From positions 47,882 through 111,881 of the forward strand of contig NZ_QWVT01000021.1 of the NCBI RefSeq assembly GCF_003570705.1: DNA of 64,000 bases. The letters are read 5' to 3'. The notes under the pieces were generated by a model. That model had not been told where the DNA came from. It did no database searches and worked only from the letters and a program-made list of their open reading frames with translations. The translations under genes and the position numbers were made by a program. Shown one piece after another: positions 51,057-60,047 of the stretch (positions are counted from its first letter, which is position 1; each line of letters begins with the position of its first letter). Origin of the DNA: Mesobacillus zeae (GTDB lineage Bacteria; Bacillota; Bacilli; Bacillales; Cytobacillaceae).

Positions 51057-52712
51057 GTGGAAGAGAATTCAAATTTCATAAAAACGATCATGAAAGAGGA
51101 TCTTGAATCAGGTAAGCATAAGGACATCGTGACAAGGTTCCCTCCTGAACCAAACGGCTATCTCCATATCGGCCATGCTAAGTCCATTGTCATCAATTTT
51201 GGGCTGGCTGATGAATTCGGCGGAAAAACCAATCTGCGTTTCGATGACACCAATCCATTGAAAGAGGATCAGGAATACGTCGACAGCATTAAAGAGGATG
51301 TACAATGGCTCGGGTATGAGTGGGACAATCTGCTATTTGCCTCAAATTATTTTGATGAAATGTACAAAAAAGCAATCCTGCTGATCAAAAAGAACCTGGC
51401 TTATGTCGATGATTTGTCTGCAGACGAAATACGCGAATACCGCGGAACACTGAGCGAGCCAGGAAAAGAAAGCCCATACCGCGGCCGTTCTGCTGAGGAA
51501 AACCTTGATTTGTTTGAGCGTATGCACGCTGGTGAATTCAAAAATGGAGAGAAAGTCCTTCGTGCGAAAATCGATATGGCTTCTCCCAATATCAATCTCC
51601 GCGACCCGGTGATTTACCGGATTTCCCATGCGACACACCATAACACTGGCGACAAATGGTGCATCTATCCAATGTACGCTTTTGCCCACCCGCTTGAGGA
51701 TGCAATCGAGGGTGTTACCCATTCCTTGTGCACCACTGAGTTTGAAGACCAGCGTCCGCTTTATGACTGGGTTATTGAAAAGTGTGAAATGGAATCTACG
51801 CCGCAGCAAATTGAGTTTGGCCGCCTGAACCTGACCAATACGGTTATGAGTAAGCGGAAGCTCAAACAGCTTGTTGAGGAAGGCTTTGTTGATGGATGGG
51901 ACGATCCGCGCCTGCCGACTGTTTCAGGCCTGCGAAGAAAAGGCTATACACCCGAATCCATCCGCGAATTCGTCATGGCTGCTGGGGTTTCAAAAGGATT
52001 TTCGACTGTCGACGAGCAGATGCTTGAGCATTATGTACGCGAAGACCTGAAGCTGAAATCTCCTCGGACAATGGGTGTCCTTCGTCCGCTTAAAGTAGTC
52101 ATTACCAACTATCCAGAAGGTGAAGTGGAATACCTAGATGCGGAGATCAATCCTGAGAATCCGGAAATGGGCATGCGGAAAATTCCGTTCTCCCATGAAA
52201 TTTATGTGGAGCAGGACGATTTCATGGAAAACCCTCCCAAAAAGTATTTCCGTCTCTTCCCTGGAAATGAGGTAAGGCTGAAGCATGCGTACTTCATTAA
52301 ATGCAATGAGGTCATCAAGGATGAAGCTGGAAATGTTGTCGAGCTTCACTGCACATACGATCCGGAAACGAAGAGCGGCTCAGGCTTTACCGGCCGCAAA
52401 GTAAAAGGGACACTCCATTGGGTGGAGGCCTCTAACGCCATTCCTGCTGAGTTCCGTCTATATGAGCCTCTGATCCGCGATGAAGATCTTAAAGAAAACG
52501 AAAGTGAAGACAGAACCTTCCTGGATTTTGTGAACAAGAACTCACTTGAAATTCAAAATGGCTTTATCGAGCCGAATATGGAAGAGGCAAAGCCGCAGGA
52601 TAAATTCCAGTTCTTCCGCCACGGCTACTTCAATGTAGATCCAAAACATTCAACAGAAGGAAAACCTGTATTCAACAGAATTGTTTCCCTTAAAAGCTCG
52701 TTTAAACTATAA
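51057..52712 (+). CDS. glnS: Glutaminyl-tRNA synthetase (GlnRS)
   Basis: 551 residues from GTG 51057 with AAAGG upstream. Class I signature [14 protein letters not shown] near 29-42, [20 protein letters not shown] near 280-300 and the KMSKS-like VMSKRK near 263. It attaches glutamine to tRNA-Gln. The sequence is of the GlnRS branch ([36 protein letters not shown]) rather than GluRS. Many Bacillaceae lack glnS and instead use GluRS plus GatCAB, so its presence suggests gain by transfer and possible redundancy. No T-box leader is seen. Followed by the interspersed repeats. Confidence 0.95.
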   Translation: MEENSNFIKTIMKEDLESGKHKDIVTRFPPEPNGYLHIGHAKSIVINFGLADEFGGKTNLRFDDTNPLKEDQEYVDSIKEDVQWLGYEWDNLLFASNYFDEMYKKAILLIKKNLAYVDDLSADEIREYRGTLSEPGKESPYRGRSAEENLDLFERMHAGEFKNGEKVLRAKIDMASPNINLRDPVIYRISHATHHNTGDKWCIYPMYAFAHPLEDAIEGVTHSLCTTEFEDQRPLYDWVIEKCEMESTPQQIEFGRLNLTNTVMSKRKLKQLVEEGFVDGWDDPRLPTVSGLRRKGYTPESIREFVMAAGVSKGFSTVDEQMLEHYVREDLKLKSPRTMGVLRPLKVVITNYPEGEVEYLDAEINPENPEMGMRKIPFSHEIYVEQDDFMENPPKKYFRLFPGNEVRLKHAYFIKCNEVIKDEAGNVVELHCTYDPETKSGSGFTGRKVKGTLHWVEASNAIPAEFRLYEPLIRDEDLKENESEDRTFLDFVNKNSLEIQNGFIEPNMEEAKPQDKFQFFRHGYFNVDPKHSTEGKPVFNRIVSLKSSFKL

Positions 52713-52859
52713 AAGCGGAAGCGCCCGGTTAGTGACGTATGGACTGGAGCTCACCGGCACGAGATAAAGGAAACACGAAGAGCGTAGCGATTCGATGTTG
52801 ACTTATCGTAGAGAGGTGGGCGAAGTCCACTAGGCGCTGGGCGATGCAGCTGGATAATA
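52713..52859. repeat. Interspersed structured repeat, copy A (short form)
   Basis: Begins AAGCGGAAGCGCCCGGTTAG, includes ACGTATGGACTGGAG and the tail GATAAAGGAAACACGAAGAG, ends TCCACTAGGCGCTGG. It lacks the middle hairpin module of copies B and C. Confidence 0.8.
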
Positions 52860-52860
52860 A

Positions 52861-53045
52861 TAAAAGCGGAAGCGCCCGGTTAGACGTATGGACTGGAGCC
52901 ATCCGACTGAGATAAGGCGAATCTTCAATCAACGGATGGTTTTTGCCGCTGATTGTTAGATGAGCCGATCGGGCTTTTATGGGCAGTTGGGAACCTACTG
53001 CCCGTTAATGCGCGATAAAGGAAACACGAAGAGCGTAGCGATTCA
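52861..53045. repeat. Interspersed structured repeat, copy B
   Basis: Same opening AAAGCGGAAGCGCCCGGTTA, then the middle module with GAGATAAGGCGAATCTTCAA, a hairpin from AATCAACGGATGG to CCGCTGATTG, AGATGAGCCGATCGGGCTTT and the hairpin GGGCAGT/ACTGCCC, and the tail GATAAAGGAAACACGAAGAG. No ORF. It is about 90% identical to copy C over the middle module by eye. Confidence 0.85.
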
Positions 53046-53048
53046 AAG

Positions 53049-53100
53049 AAAGGGTGCCTGACCCCCAGCGCTTTAAAGCGCTGGGGGTCAGGCACCCTTT
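53049..53100. repeat. 52-bp perfect palindrome with GTGCCTGACCCCC arms
   Basis: Arm AAAGGGTGCCTGACCCCCAG followed by CGCTTT, mirrored exactly around 53074/53075. Both arms carry the core found singly at 7310, 8630, 8680 and 34138; an identical half occupies the last 32 bases of the window. It can also act as a terminator between glnS side and the ABC transporter genes. Confidence 0.9.
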
Positions 53101-53106
53101 AGTATG

Positions 53107-53829
53107 TTAAAGGACTTTGCTGAGGAACGCTTGCGTCCTGTCTTGTCTTGGGTTTGAGAATAATTCGATAGGCGCGTTTTCCTCGACGATATAGCCGCCA
53201 TCCATGAAAATGACCCGATCTCCCACTTCCCGGGCAAATCCCATTTCATGCGTGACCACTACCATTGTCATACCTTCGAGCGCCAGTTGCTTCATTACTT
53301 CTAATACTTCCCCGACAACTTCAGGGTCAAGCGCTGAAGTTGGTTCATCAAAAAGCATGATTTTCGGTTCCATTGCCAGCGCCCGAGCAATCGCTACCCT
53401 TTGCTTCTGTCCGCCTGACAGCGAGTTCGGATACGCATCCGCTTTTTCCTGAAGACCTACCTTCCCAAGTAGATACATTCCTTTTTCGCGGGCTGCCTTT
53501 TCCGAAACCTTCCTTACCTTTCTTGGTGCCATCATGATATTTTCAATGACCGTCTTATGAGGGAAAAGGTTGAACTGCTGGAATACCATCCCTACCTCTG
53601 CCCTCATTTTATTAATATCATTTTTCTTATCCGTAATATCCTTGCCCTCGATATAGACATGTCCGCCGCAGATTGTTTCAAGAAGATTGATGCACCGGAG
53701 CAGCGTTGACTTGCCGGAGCCGGATGGGCCGATCACCACCACAACCTCCTGCGGCTTAATTTCCAGATTGATGTCCTTCAAAACCTCATTGGCGCCAAAA
53801 GATTTTTTCAACCCCTGGATTTTAATCAT
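53107..53829 (-). CDS. Polar amino acid ABC transporter ATPase (GlnQ/ArtM-like)
   Basis: 240 residues. Walker [11 protein letters not shown] near 32-41, Q-loop [11 protein letters not shown] near 80, signature [20 protein letters not shown] near 133-152, Walker [15 protein letters not shown] near 153-166 and H-loop [12 protein letters not shown] near 195. These are standard for PAAT-family importers. Overlaps the permease gene upstream by four bases (ATGA). It powers uptake with the permease and lipoprotein genes at 53826-55390. Confidence 0.95.
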   Translation of the reverse strand: MIKIQGLKKSFGANEVLKDINLEIKPQEVVVVIGPSGSGKSTLLRCINLLETICGGHVYIEGKDITDKKNDINKMRAEVGMVFQQFNLFPHKTVIENIMMAPRKVRKVSEKAAREKGMYLLGKVGLQEKADAYPNSLSGGQKQRVAIARALAMEPKIMLFDEPTSALDPEVVGEVLEVMKQLALEGMTMVVVTHEMGFAREVGDRVIFMDGGYIVEENAPIELFSNPRQDRTQAFLSKVL

Positions 53830-54482
53830 GCTGTTTCCAGCCTCCTCTCAAGCCGCGTAAGCAAGTAGCTTAAAGACATAGTCAGCAACAGATAGATCAA
53901 TGCTGCAGACAAATATGGCTCCCACACCTTGTAGTATTGGCCATTCATTGCCCTTGCCCAGTACATGATTTCCGGGGCAGTTACAATAGAGGCTAACGAT
54001 GACTCCTTCAACAGGACAATGAATTCATTCCCGAGAGGAGGAATCATCCTCGTGAATGCCTGTGGCAGAATGACATGCCTCATCGCCTGCGCATTGCTCA
54101 TTCCAAGGGATCGGGCTGCTTCCATCTGCCCATTTTCGAGCGACTGTATACCAGCCCGAAAAATTTCAGCTATATAGGCAGCTGCATTCAGAGACAATGC
54201 AATAATGGCAGCGGCAAATCCATTCGTTTCTCCATTAAAAAGCGGGACAACACCGAAGTGGATCAAGAGAATTTGTACGAACAATGGTGTTCCCCGAAAA
54301 AAAGTGACATACAGGTGAAAAGGTGACGCCAGCCATTTATTTTTCACCATCTTTCCAAGTCCAATCGCTAATCCAAGCAACGTGCCAATCAATATTCCCG
54401 AAAGAGAAAGGCCGATTGTCACAAGTGTACCCTTCAGCAGAAAAGGAGCGTATTCTACAATAATATTGAAGTTAAAGCCCAT
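53826..54482 (-). CDS. Polar amino acid ABC transporter permease
   Basis: 218 residues from ATG 54482 (GGGGG eight bases upstream; the 19 codons further upstream are unsupported). Five membrane helices; the EAA loop is [20 protein letters not shown] near 140-160, as in HisM/GlnP proteins. Part of an importer operon: lipoprotein, permease, ATPase. A hairpin between the lipoprotein and this gene may reduce its expression relative to the lipoprotein. Confidence 0.94.
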   Translation of the reverse strand: MGFNFNIIVEYAPFLLKGTLVTIGLSLSGILIGTLLGLAIGLGKMVKNKWLASPFHLYVTFFRGTPLFVQILLIHFGVVPLFNGETNGFAAAIIALSLNAAAYIAEIFRAGIQSLENGQMEAARSLGMSNAQAMRHVILPQAFTRMIPPLGNEFIVLLKESSLASIVTAPEIMYWARAMNGQYYKVWEPYLSAALIYLLLTMSLSYLLTRLERRLETA

Positions 54483-54523
54483 CCGTTCGACCCCCTGTAA
54501 TAAGACAAATGGTTGTAATCCTG

Positions 54524-54566
54524 GAAAAAAGGCGCGCAATCCAGAAAAGCAAGTTACGCGCTTTTC
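54524..54566 (-). terminator. Hairpin between lipoprotein and permease genes (leaky terminator)
   Basis: Minus strand: AAAAGCGCG pairs with CGCGCCTTTT around an internal segment, then TTTTTT. Placed in the 90-bp gap inside the operon, it could lower transcription of the membrane genes relative to the binding protein. Inference. Confidence 0.45.
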
Positions 54567-54574
54567 TAAGAGAG

Positions 54575-55390
54575 CTACTTTTTGTTTTGCTGCGATTTTA
54601 ACTTTTCCAGGTCGGGCTCCGTTCCGAACCTCTCTTTATAGATTTTGCTGTAAGTGCCGTTTTCAATGATTTTGTTGAGAGCTTTGTCAAAATCCGCCTT
54701 GATCGCACTTCCTTTCGGGAACATCATGCCGTAAAACTCTGAAGCAAACGTATCGTCCCTAATCACCTTCAGTTTTTTATCAGGGTTATTTTTGGCATAC
54801 TCTTCAATCACTGCATTGTCTGCAACGACTGCATCTGCACCGCCTTTAATCAATTCCATGATGGCAAGATTATTATTTTCAAACTTTTTGATGTTGCTGC
54901 TGTTTTTACCAATCAGCGCATCCATGGCAGCCTGGCCGGTTGTTCCATTTTGGACGGCGACAATCTTATCCTTCAAGTCATTGGCACCTTTGATTTCACT
55001 AGTTTCCGGGATTAATATTTTATTAGTGGAAAGAAAGTATGGAATGGAAAAATCATATGATTTTTTGCGGTCATCATTGATAGTAATGGAAGAAATAGCA
55101 ATATCCGCCCGTTTCTTTTCAATTTCTACGAAGATTGGGTCCCAGCCCACATGATTGAATTCAACCGTATAGCCCGCTTCCTTTGCTGCGGCTGTCAGCA
55201 CGTCAATGTCAAAGCCAACAATTTTATCCTTGTCCATATATTCAAATGGTGCATAGGCCGCATCCGTCACTACCCTTAAAGCTTTTTTCCCTCCAGCCTC
55301 ATTGCTCTTCACTTCTTCCCCGCCGCACCCTGCAAGAATCATGCTTAAAGCTAATAACAGCCCGAGCATGAAAATTGGAACCTTTTTCAC
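54575..55390 (-). CDS. Amino acid ABC transporter substrate-binding lipoprotein
   Basis: 271 residues from GTG 55390 (AAGGGGG upstream). Signal peptide with lipobox MILAGC (Cys near 22). Family 3 binding-protein fold: AYAPFEYMDKDKIVGFDIDV near 45-65, a ligand-contacting ISSITINDDRKKSYDFSIPY region near 100-120, NGTTGQAAMDALI near 150 and ADAVVADNAVIEEYAKNN near 190. Compares best with Geobacillus ArtJ-type binding proteins for basic amino acids, though glutamine specificity cannot be excluded. First gene of the importer operon. Confidence 0.9.
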   Translation of the reverse strand: MKKVPIFMLGLLLALSMILAGCGGEEVKSNEAGGKKALRVVTDAAYAPFEYMDKDKIVGFDIDVLTAAAKEAGYTVEFNHVGWDPIFVEIEKKRADIAISSITINDDRKKSYDFSIPYFLSTNKILIPETSEIKGANDLKDKIVAVQNGTTGQAAMDALIGKNSSNIKKFENNNLAIMELIKGGADAVVADNAVIEEYAKNNPDKKLKVIRDDTFASEFYGMMFPKGSAIKADFDKALNKIIENGTYSKIYKERFGTEPDLEKLKSQQNKK

Positions 55391-55713
55391 TTCGTTGCCC
55401 CCTTGTCTACTTTCTTACTAATATTATAAAAGGACAATCTTTAAAATATTCTCTCTATTAAATAAAAATTTATCATGCTTAACTTGTTTGGAAACCTCAG
55501 CCTAACCAATTTCGAGCTAGGGAACTGGAAGATATTAAATTATTTTTTCAATTTTTACATAAAGATACCATAATTAACCGCTTGATTTATGCTAGTATAT
55601 TATATGATGTCTTCATTTTTAACATCCTTAACTTAGTTACCCACAAAGGTTTATTCATTTAAATAAAGCAGGGGCAAATTCCCCTGCCAAAAGAACGGGA
55701 GTTTACGGGGTTC
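55391..55713. other. Divergent region between ABC transporter and kinase genes
   Basis: About 320 bp of AT-rich DNA. It probably holds two divergent promoters; a TATAAT lies near 55428 on the minus strand and AT-rich -10-like motifs near 55600 on the plus strand, neither with a convincing -35. A perfect hairpin GCAGGGG/CCCCTGC is at 55668-55687, 27 bases before the kinase start. Confidence 0.45.
55668..55687. promoter_or_regulatory. Leader hairpin before the sensor kinase
   Basis: Perfect 7-bp stem GCAGGGG/CCCCTGC with loop CAAATT, ending 27 bases before the kinase ATG. It has no T-run on the plus strand, so it is not a terminator for that direction. Role unknown. Confidence 0.4.
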
Positions 55714-57378
55714 ATGAAGAAAAAGCCTATCTTTATTTTTATTGGCGTAAGCCTCCTCTGGATTATCGGAAGCAACTATCTTCTTGAGAATTTTGTCCCT
55801 CCCCGATATGTCCATTTAACTAGTCATATGAAGGAAGCTTTTTACGTTTTCATTGCAGGCTGGTTCTTTTACTTTTCACTCATGAAAAAAGAACAGCTGC
55901 ACGCTTCCAGGGAAGACGAGAAGCGGCTCGCAACACTCATTAACTCTATGGTCGACTTTGTTAATTTCAAGGACGGGGATGGCCGCTGGATCGAAGCAAA
56001 CCAATCCGGACTGAGACTGTTTCAGCTTGAAAATGTCGACTATCGCGGAAAAAAAGATTCTGAGCTTGCCGAGTACACTGATTTTTACGGAGATGCTTTG
56101 AGGTCGTGCGAAAGAACCGATGAAGAAGCCTGGAGAAAAGGCACTGTCACACAGGTAGAGGAGATCATCCCTATGCCGGATGGATCATCGAGAACATTTG
56201 ATACTGTCAAAGTCCCACTCTTTAACGACGACGGCAGCCGGGAAGGACTCGTCATTATTGAAAGAGATATAACAGAACGCAAAGAAATGGACAAGCTGCT
56301 CAAGGCAAACCAGCAACGGTACAAGTCCTTATTTGACTACAATCCTGAGCTTGTATACATGATTGACCTTAAAGGCTATATTACCAAACTGAACCCCCAA
56401 TTTGAGTCAGTGACCGGTTTTACAGCCGAAAAAACAATCGGAAAGCATGTAACCCAGCTTGTCAATGGACAGAGCCAGAAAGACATACTAAAAGCCCTAT
56501 CTTCTGTTGTGAATGAATGCAAGCCCAATATTTCTGAAATTCATGTCTTCGGTAAAAATAGAAATCCCCTGTTGCTATACTGCACTTCAGTTCCAATCAT
56601 CGTCAACGGTGAGATTGAGGGAATTATCGGCTACGGGAAGAACATAACCGACATAAGACAGACTGAAGAAAGGCTCCGCCGTACTGAAAAGCTATCGGTC
56701 GTTGGAGAATTATCAGCAAGCGTTGCCCATGAAATCAGAAATCCACTCACCTCTCTGAAAGGCTTTGTCCAGCTGCTCAGAATGGAGGATAAAAGGCACC
56801 AAAAATACTACAGCATCATGCTTGACGAACTTGACCGGATCAATCATATTGTCGGCGAACTGCTCATGCTGGCAAAGCCACAGAAAATCCAGCATAAAGA
56901 AGCTGATATCCAGACCATTCTCTCGGATGTCACTTCCCTGCTGAACACGGAGGCAACCCTGCATGACGTACAGCTCAACTTTACTTTTCTCCAGAAAAAA
57001 CTGCTTATCCAGTGCGAGCCAAACCAATTGAAACAGCTTTTTATCAATCTAATTAAAAATGCTATTGAAGCCTCGCCAAAGGGCGGTACCGTCAAGGTTT
57101 ACATTTGTGATTCAGGAAGCGGGAAAATTATGATCACCGTTAAAGATAATGGCTGCGGCATCTCAAAGGAAATGCTTGAACGAATTGGAGAGCCTTTCTA
57201 TTCTTCAAAGGAAAAGGGAACGGGTCTGGGGCTCACCGTCAGCTTCAAAATTGTTCAATCCCACAACGGAACCATTCGTTTCTCAAGCAATGCCGGTGAC
57301 GGCACCGAGGTAGTAGTGGAACTTCCTAAGCACAGCGAGGCTATGGCCAAACAAGGAAACATACTGCAGGAAGCATAA
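55714..57378 (+). CDS. Membrane PAS-PAS histidine kinase, sporulation-kinase (KinA-E) type
   Basis: 554 residues. Two membrane helices at ~5-22 and ~40-58, then PAS 1 (~70-190, FVNFKDGDGRWIEANQ), PAS 2 (~200-325, YKSLFDYNPELVYMIDLKGY), H-box SASVAHEIRNPLTSLKGFVQ near 345-365, N-box LFINLIKNAIEASPKGG near 445, G1 DNGCGISKEM near 490 and F/G2 GEPFYSSKEKGTGLGL near 505. The HAMP-free arrangement and the NPLTSLKGF(V/L)QL type H-box are those of kinases that phosphorylate Spo0F. No response regulator is adjacent, so it is an orphan kinase; a role in sporulation or biofilm entry is inferred. Confidence 0.9.
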   Translation: MKKKPIFIFIGVSLLWIIGSNYLLENFVPPRYVHLTSHMKEAFYVFIAGWFFYFSLMKKEQLHASREDEKRLATLINSMVDFVNFKDGDGRWIEANQSGLRLFQLENVDYRGKKDSELAEYTDFYGDALRSCERTDEEAWRKGTVTQVEEIIPMPDGSSRTFDTVKVPLFNDDGSREGLVIIERDITERKEMDKLLKANQQRYKSLFDYNPELVYMIDLKGYITKLNPQFESVTGFTAEKTIGKHVTQLVNGQSQKDILKALSSVVNECKPNISEIHVFGKNRNPLLLYCTSVPIIVNGEIEGIIGYGKNITDIRQTEERLRRTEKLSVVGELSASVAHEIRNPLTSLKGFVQLLRMEDKRHQKYYSIMLDELDRINHIVGELLMLAKPQKIQHKEADIQTILSDVTSLLNTEATLHDVQLNFTFLQKKLLIQCEPNQLKQLFINLIKNAIEASPKGGTVKVYICDSGSGKIMITVKDNGCGISKEMLERIGEPFYSSKEKGTGLGLTVSFKIVQSHNGTIRFSSNAGDGTEVVVELPKHSEAMAKQGNILQEA

Positions 57379-57380
57379 TA

Positions 57381-57418
57381 ATGCGCCCCCTCTTTTTCGA
57401 GGGAGCGCATCTATTTTA
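57381..57418 (+). terminator. Terminator of the kinase gene
   Basis: Stem ATGCGCCCCCTC/GAGGGAGCGCAT (one mismatch), loop TTTTTC, followed by a T-rich run. It directly follows the TAA. Confidence 0.85.
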
Positions 57419-57441
57419 TTTACGGTATAATGTACCTGGTT

Positions 57442-58230
57442 TTATATAGAGGTAAGTATTCCACTGCCAGAAACAATTCTCTGTAGCACTTCCTTGTTTG
57501 CGGCCCGAAGCGTAAACTTATTTTTTACACTGCCGGTGATAAACCAGTGGCGGAGCTTTCCTGGGATGACAAAAATTAAATCACTTACATTCGGCTGATT
57601 GGATTTATCATATTGAAATTGGACGATGCTGTCCATCATTCCCCTTCGTGATAACAAATCTTTCATAAACTCGTTAACCAGCCCATTCTCCAAATCCAAT
57701 TTTGCCATTGCTCCTTCAAGCAAGGCTGAATTCTCGCTAACTCCTTTTAACAGCTCTTCAAAATCCTCGTTTTCCAAAACAAATAGCTCCTCGCACGCAG
57801 AAGGAATGCTTTCCAGACCGAAAAAAGCACTTAGCTCTTCCGAAATCTGCTCAACTGAATTTAATTTTGTAATTTGGTGTACTTGCTCATCATGGATTGT
57901 GCAGTAACTGTAAATATCATGTTCAGTAACAAGAAAAGAATGGGTACGCTGCAAATTTTCGTCACTTTCAAATTTGGATGCATTCAGTGAATAGCGTGAA
58001 TTTGCCAAAGCCTTAATAAATGGGGCATAGTCCTTCTTCAATTTGTAGCTATGCTCGCTATATTCCAACATCTCTTTTGCCAATAGAGAGCGGCATGAAA
58101 CCTGAAATGCAAAGTCCTGCTGTTCATCAGTCATTTCAGGGAAATAATTCTGTTTCAGTCCAAGCCCCTGCTCAAATAACCCCTCGCTATAAAAACAAAA
58201 CATCAGCTCTTCAATGCTTAATTTAACCAT
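57442..58230 (-). CDS. Hypothetical protein, 262 residues
   Basis: ATG 58230 with GGTGG upstream at a long spacing; an in-frame GTG at 58245 is an alternative. Helix-rich N-terminal half (LSIEELMFCFYSEGLFEQGL; ALANSRYSLNASKFESDENL), a region with many acidic residues near 120-190 and a beta-rich end (LIFVIPGKLRHWFITGSVKN, FTLRAANKEVLQRIVSGSGI). No membrane segment or signal peptide. The C-terminal half has the feel of an EspG-like or ESX-associated helper but the match is too weak to name. Stands between a kinase and a flavodoxin gene. Confidence 0.6.
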   Translation of the reverse strand: MVKLSIEELMFCFYSEGLFEQGLGLKQNYFPEMTDEQQDFAFQVSCRSLLAKEMLEYSEHSYKLKKDYAPFIKALANSRYSLNASKFESDENLQRTHSFLVTEHDIYSYCTIHDEQVHQITKLNSVEQISEELSAFFGLESIPSACEELFVLENEDFEELLKGVSENSALLEGAMAKLDLENGLVNEFMKDLLSRRGMMDSIVQFQYDKSNQPNVSDLIFVIPGKLRHWFITGSVKNKFTLRAANKEVLQRIVSGSGILTSI

Positions 58231-58450
58231 GTCCAACAATTCCACCCCTAAAATAATTTGTCAGCTTCATTATATATTCTTTAGGATTTATACTGTTAGC
58301 GAATCCTAATATATGAAAATACTACCATAAAGCACAAACGAAACACATGGTTCAATAGTCGCAAAATACTTTATATAATAGGAAAAACCGCCAGACAAAG
58401 ATGTCCATGCGGCTTAGTTCAGTCTTTATATTTATAACCCTTCTGGGGGT

Positions 58451-58945
58451 TCAAGCGGTATTCATCCTGTTTGCGAACGTGCTGATCTTTTCATTGGATA
58501 CCGTGCTCGTATCCTCTGCTGGAATCTTATCTCCATCTCTTGCAATCATCTTAATAACGAATTTGTCAAATAGGTTCATCTCGCTAACAGTTAATTCTCC
58601 GCCAAAAAACTCGCTGATGATGGCATGCTCGAGCAATAGTTCAGGAAAAGAGTGCTTCAATTCATTTTCGGCTTCATCCCCATTTTCCATACAGCAAATA
58701 AACAGGCCAACTTTTTTCTGCAGAAGTTCATCAAGGTGCTTCTCGCAAAATCTCGTAACTTCTTTCTGGATTTTCCCCGCATAGATCGAGCCGCTGATAA
58801 TGACCTTGTCATATTGAGACAAATCAACCTTCTTTTCCTTTTTGACATTGAGGAGATCCGTCCTGTCTTCCATCTTTCCCCATAAAATCCCTGCACATTT
58901 TTTTGTGCATCCATACTTGCTGGCATAAGCAATCAGCGTTGCCAT
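58451..58945 (-). CDS. Flavodoxin-domain protein, protoporphyrinogen oxidase (HemG)-like
   Basis: 164 residues from ATG 58945; GGGGAGGG is eight bases upstream, and an ATG at 58951 is too close. FMN loop LIAYASKYGCTKKCA near 5-18, second FMN contact IISGSIYAGKIQKEVTRF near 50-67 and FICCMENGDEAENE near 83-96. The layout matches menaquinone-dependent HemG and related flavodoxins of Firmicutes. Bacillus normally use HemY, so the physiological role may differ (general flavin redox). C-terminal ~25 residues are polar. Single gene. Confidence 0.8.
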   Translation of the reverse strand: MATLIAYASKYGCTKKCAGILWGKMEDRTDLLNVKKEKKVDLSQYDKVIISGSIYAGKIQKEVTRFCEKHLDELLQKKVGLFICCMENGDEAENELKHSFPELLLEHAIISEFFGGELTVSEMNLFDKFVIKMIARDGDKIPAEDTSTVSNEKISTFANRMNTA

Positions 58946-59093
58946 TTTCATTCCCTCCCCTTTTTTCTATCCGGAGCCGGCTGAAAATCTTGCTGATTTT
59001 CCTTCTAATTATAGTTTACGCCCCTACGCTTCATTATTCAATGGGCATAACATTCTCTTATTAGCAACTGTTTGCAAAGGTTTTAAAATCAAA

Positions 59094-59130
59094 AAGCATG
59101 CTCCTAAAAACGGGAGCATGCTTGCTATTC
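59094..59130. terminator. Terminator of the excisionase-like gene
   Basis: Perfect stem AAGCATGCTCC/GGAGCATGCTT with loop TAAAAACG-type, bidirectional A/T flanks. Confidence 0.8.
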
Positions 59131-59132
59131 TG

Positions 59133-59363
59133 TCAATCTTCATCTTTTATATCAATGTCTTCCGGAATCGGTTCACTCAGAATTTCCTCTACCATTGTCC
59201 TGTATTTTTCCATTTGCTTTAGATGGGTGTTGAATTGTTCCTTATAGATGAGATACTGTTCCCCGTCATGAATGGCGCGGATGCGGCCCTGCAGAATCAG
59301 GTTCTCAATATAAGTCTCGGTTGCGGACAGAAATTCAGCTGTTTCTTTTATTGTTAAATACAC
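59133..59363 (-). CDS. Excisionase/MerR-type small DNA-binding protein
   Basis: 76 residues from GTG 59363 with GAGGATG upstream. A helix-turn-helix of the HTH_17/excisionase type: LTIKETAEFLSATETYIENL, ILQGRIRAIHDGEQYLIYKE with the typical wing, followed by an acidic tail. Such proteins bind DNA as small regulators or recombination directionality factors; nothing mobile is adjacent, so a regulatory role is more likely. Confidence 0.75.
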   Translation of the reverse strand: MYLTIKETAEFLSATETYIENLILQGRIRAIHDGEQYLIYKEQFNTHLKQMEKYRTMVEEILSEPIPEDIDIKDED

Positions 59364-59430
59364 TATTGATCATCCTCATAACTGGGTTTTTCTTTATTTT
59401 ACCCGATTGAACCAACTTTGGACAGAGGAC

Positions 59431-60015
59431 TTATACTCCCGGGAACCAGCCTTTGATATTTAGTATGGTCTGCCAGAGCGGATCAGGAATAACGAGGCGA
59501 TGCTGCCCATTTTTATCAAGAGTCGTTTCAATCTCATTCTCCCGCCCAGTCTCAATTTTCTCGACAAAGTCAGGGTCGATGATCAATCACGCGCCAATGC
59601 AATAAGCGGGATGCCTGTCGAAATAGCCTTAGCGGCATCGTCTGCACTGTAAATCGAACCCACTCCAAATAAGAGGAACACGGTCTCTTGTAAGCTCCTG
59701 GATAATCTGTATCCGCGCATGCCTATCCTCGATACCCCTTTTTTGGCTTCGACCAAAAGTCCATAAGGGACACGTGCAGGTAATCCAGATTCTTATCCGC
59801 AAGTACATCGACAAACTTTAACGTATCAGCCATCGTAATTCCGGGATTTTAACGCCGCTCAATCGGCGGATATAATAGCTGATTTCTTTATCTGAAACAG
59901 TCCCGTCGTCATGTGACAAAAAGTTGGTCATTGGCGCCATAACAATCCGGTTTTTTAATTCTATCCCATTTGAAAATTGAAATGGCTGAAATAGGTCGCT
60001 GTATTTTGGATTCAT
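59431..60015 (-). pseudogene. Decayed NADH:flavin oxidoreductase (Old Yellow Enzyme family, NamA/YqiG-like)
   Basis: The N-terminus from ATG 60015 is good OYE sequence (LFQPFQFSNGIELKNRIVMA, PMTNFLSHDDGTVSDKEISY, YYIRR) but is then shifted and stopped near 59818. Further pieces continue downstream in other frames: TLKFVDVLADKNLDYLHVSL, GVGSIYSADDAAKAI, ALARD with a stop inside, and DPDFVEKIETGRENEIETTL. The product should be ~370 residues; internal sequence of ~150 residues is missing and several frameshifts and stops are present. It begins after a GGGAGG site, so it was once a normal gene. No function remains. Confidence 0.85.
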
Positions 60016-60047
60016 TGCTGTTGACCTCCCTGCTTTTTTCTATTACT

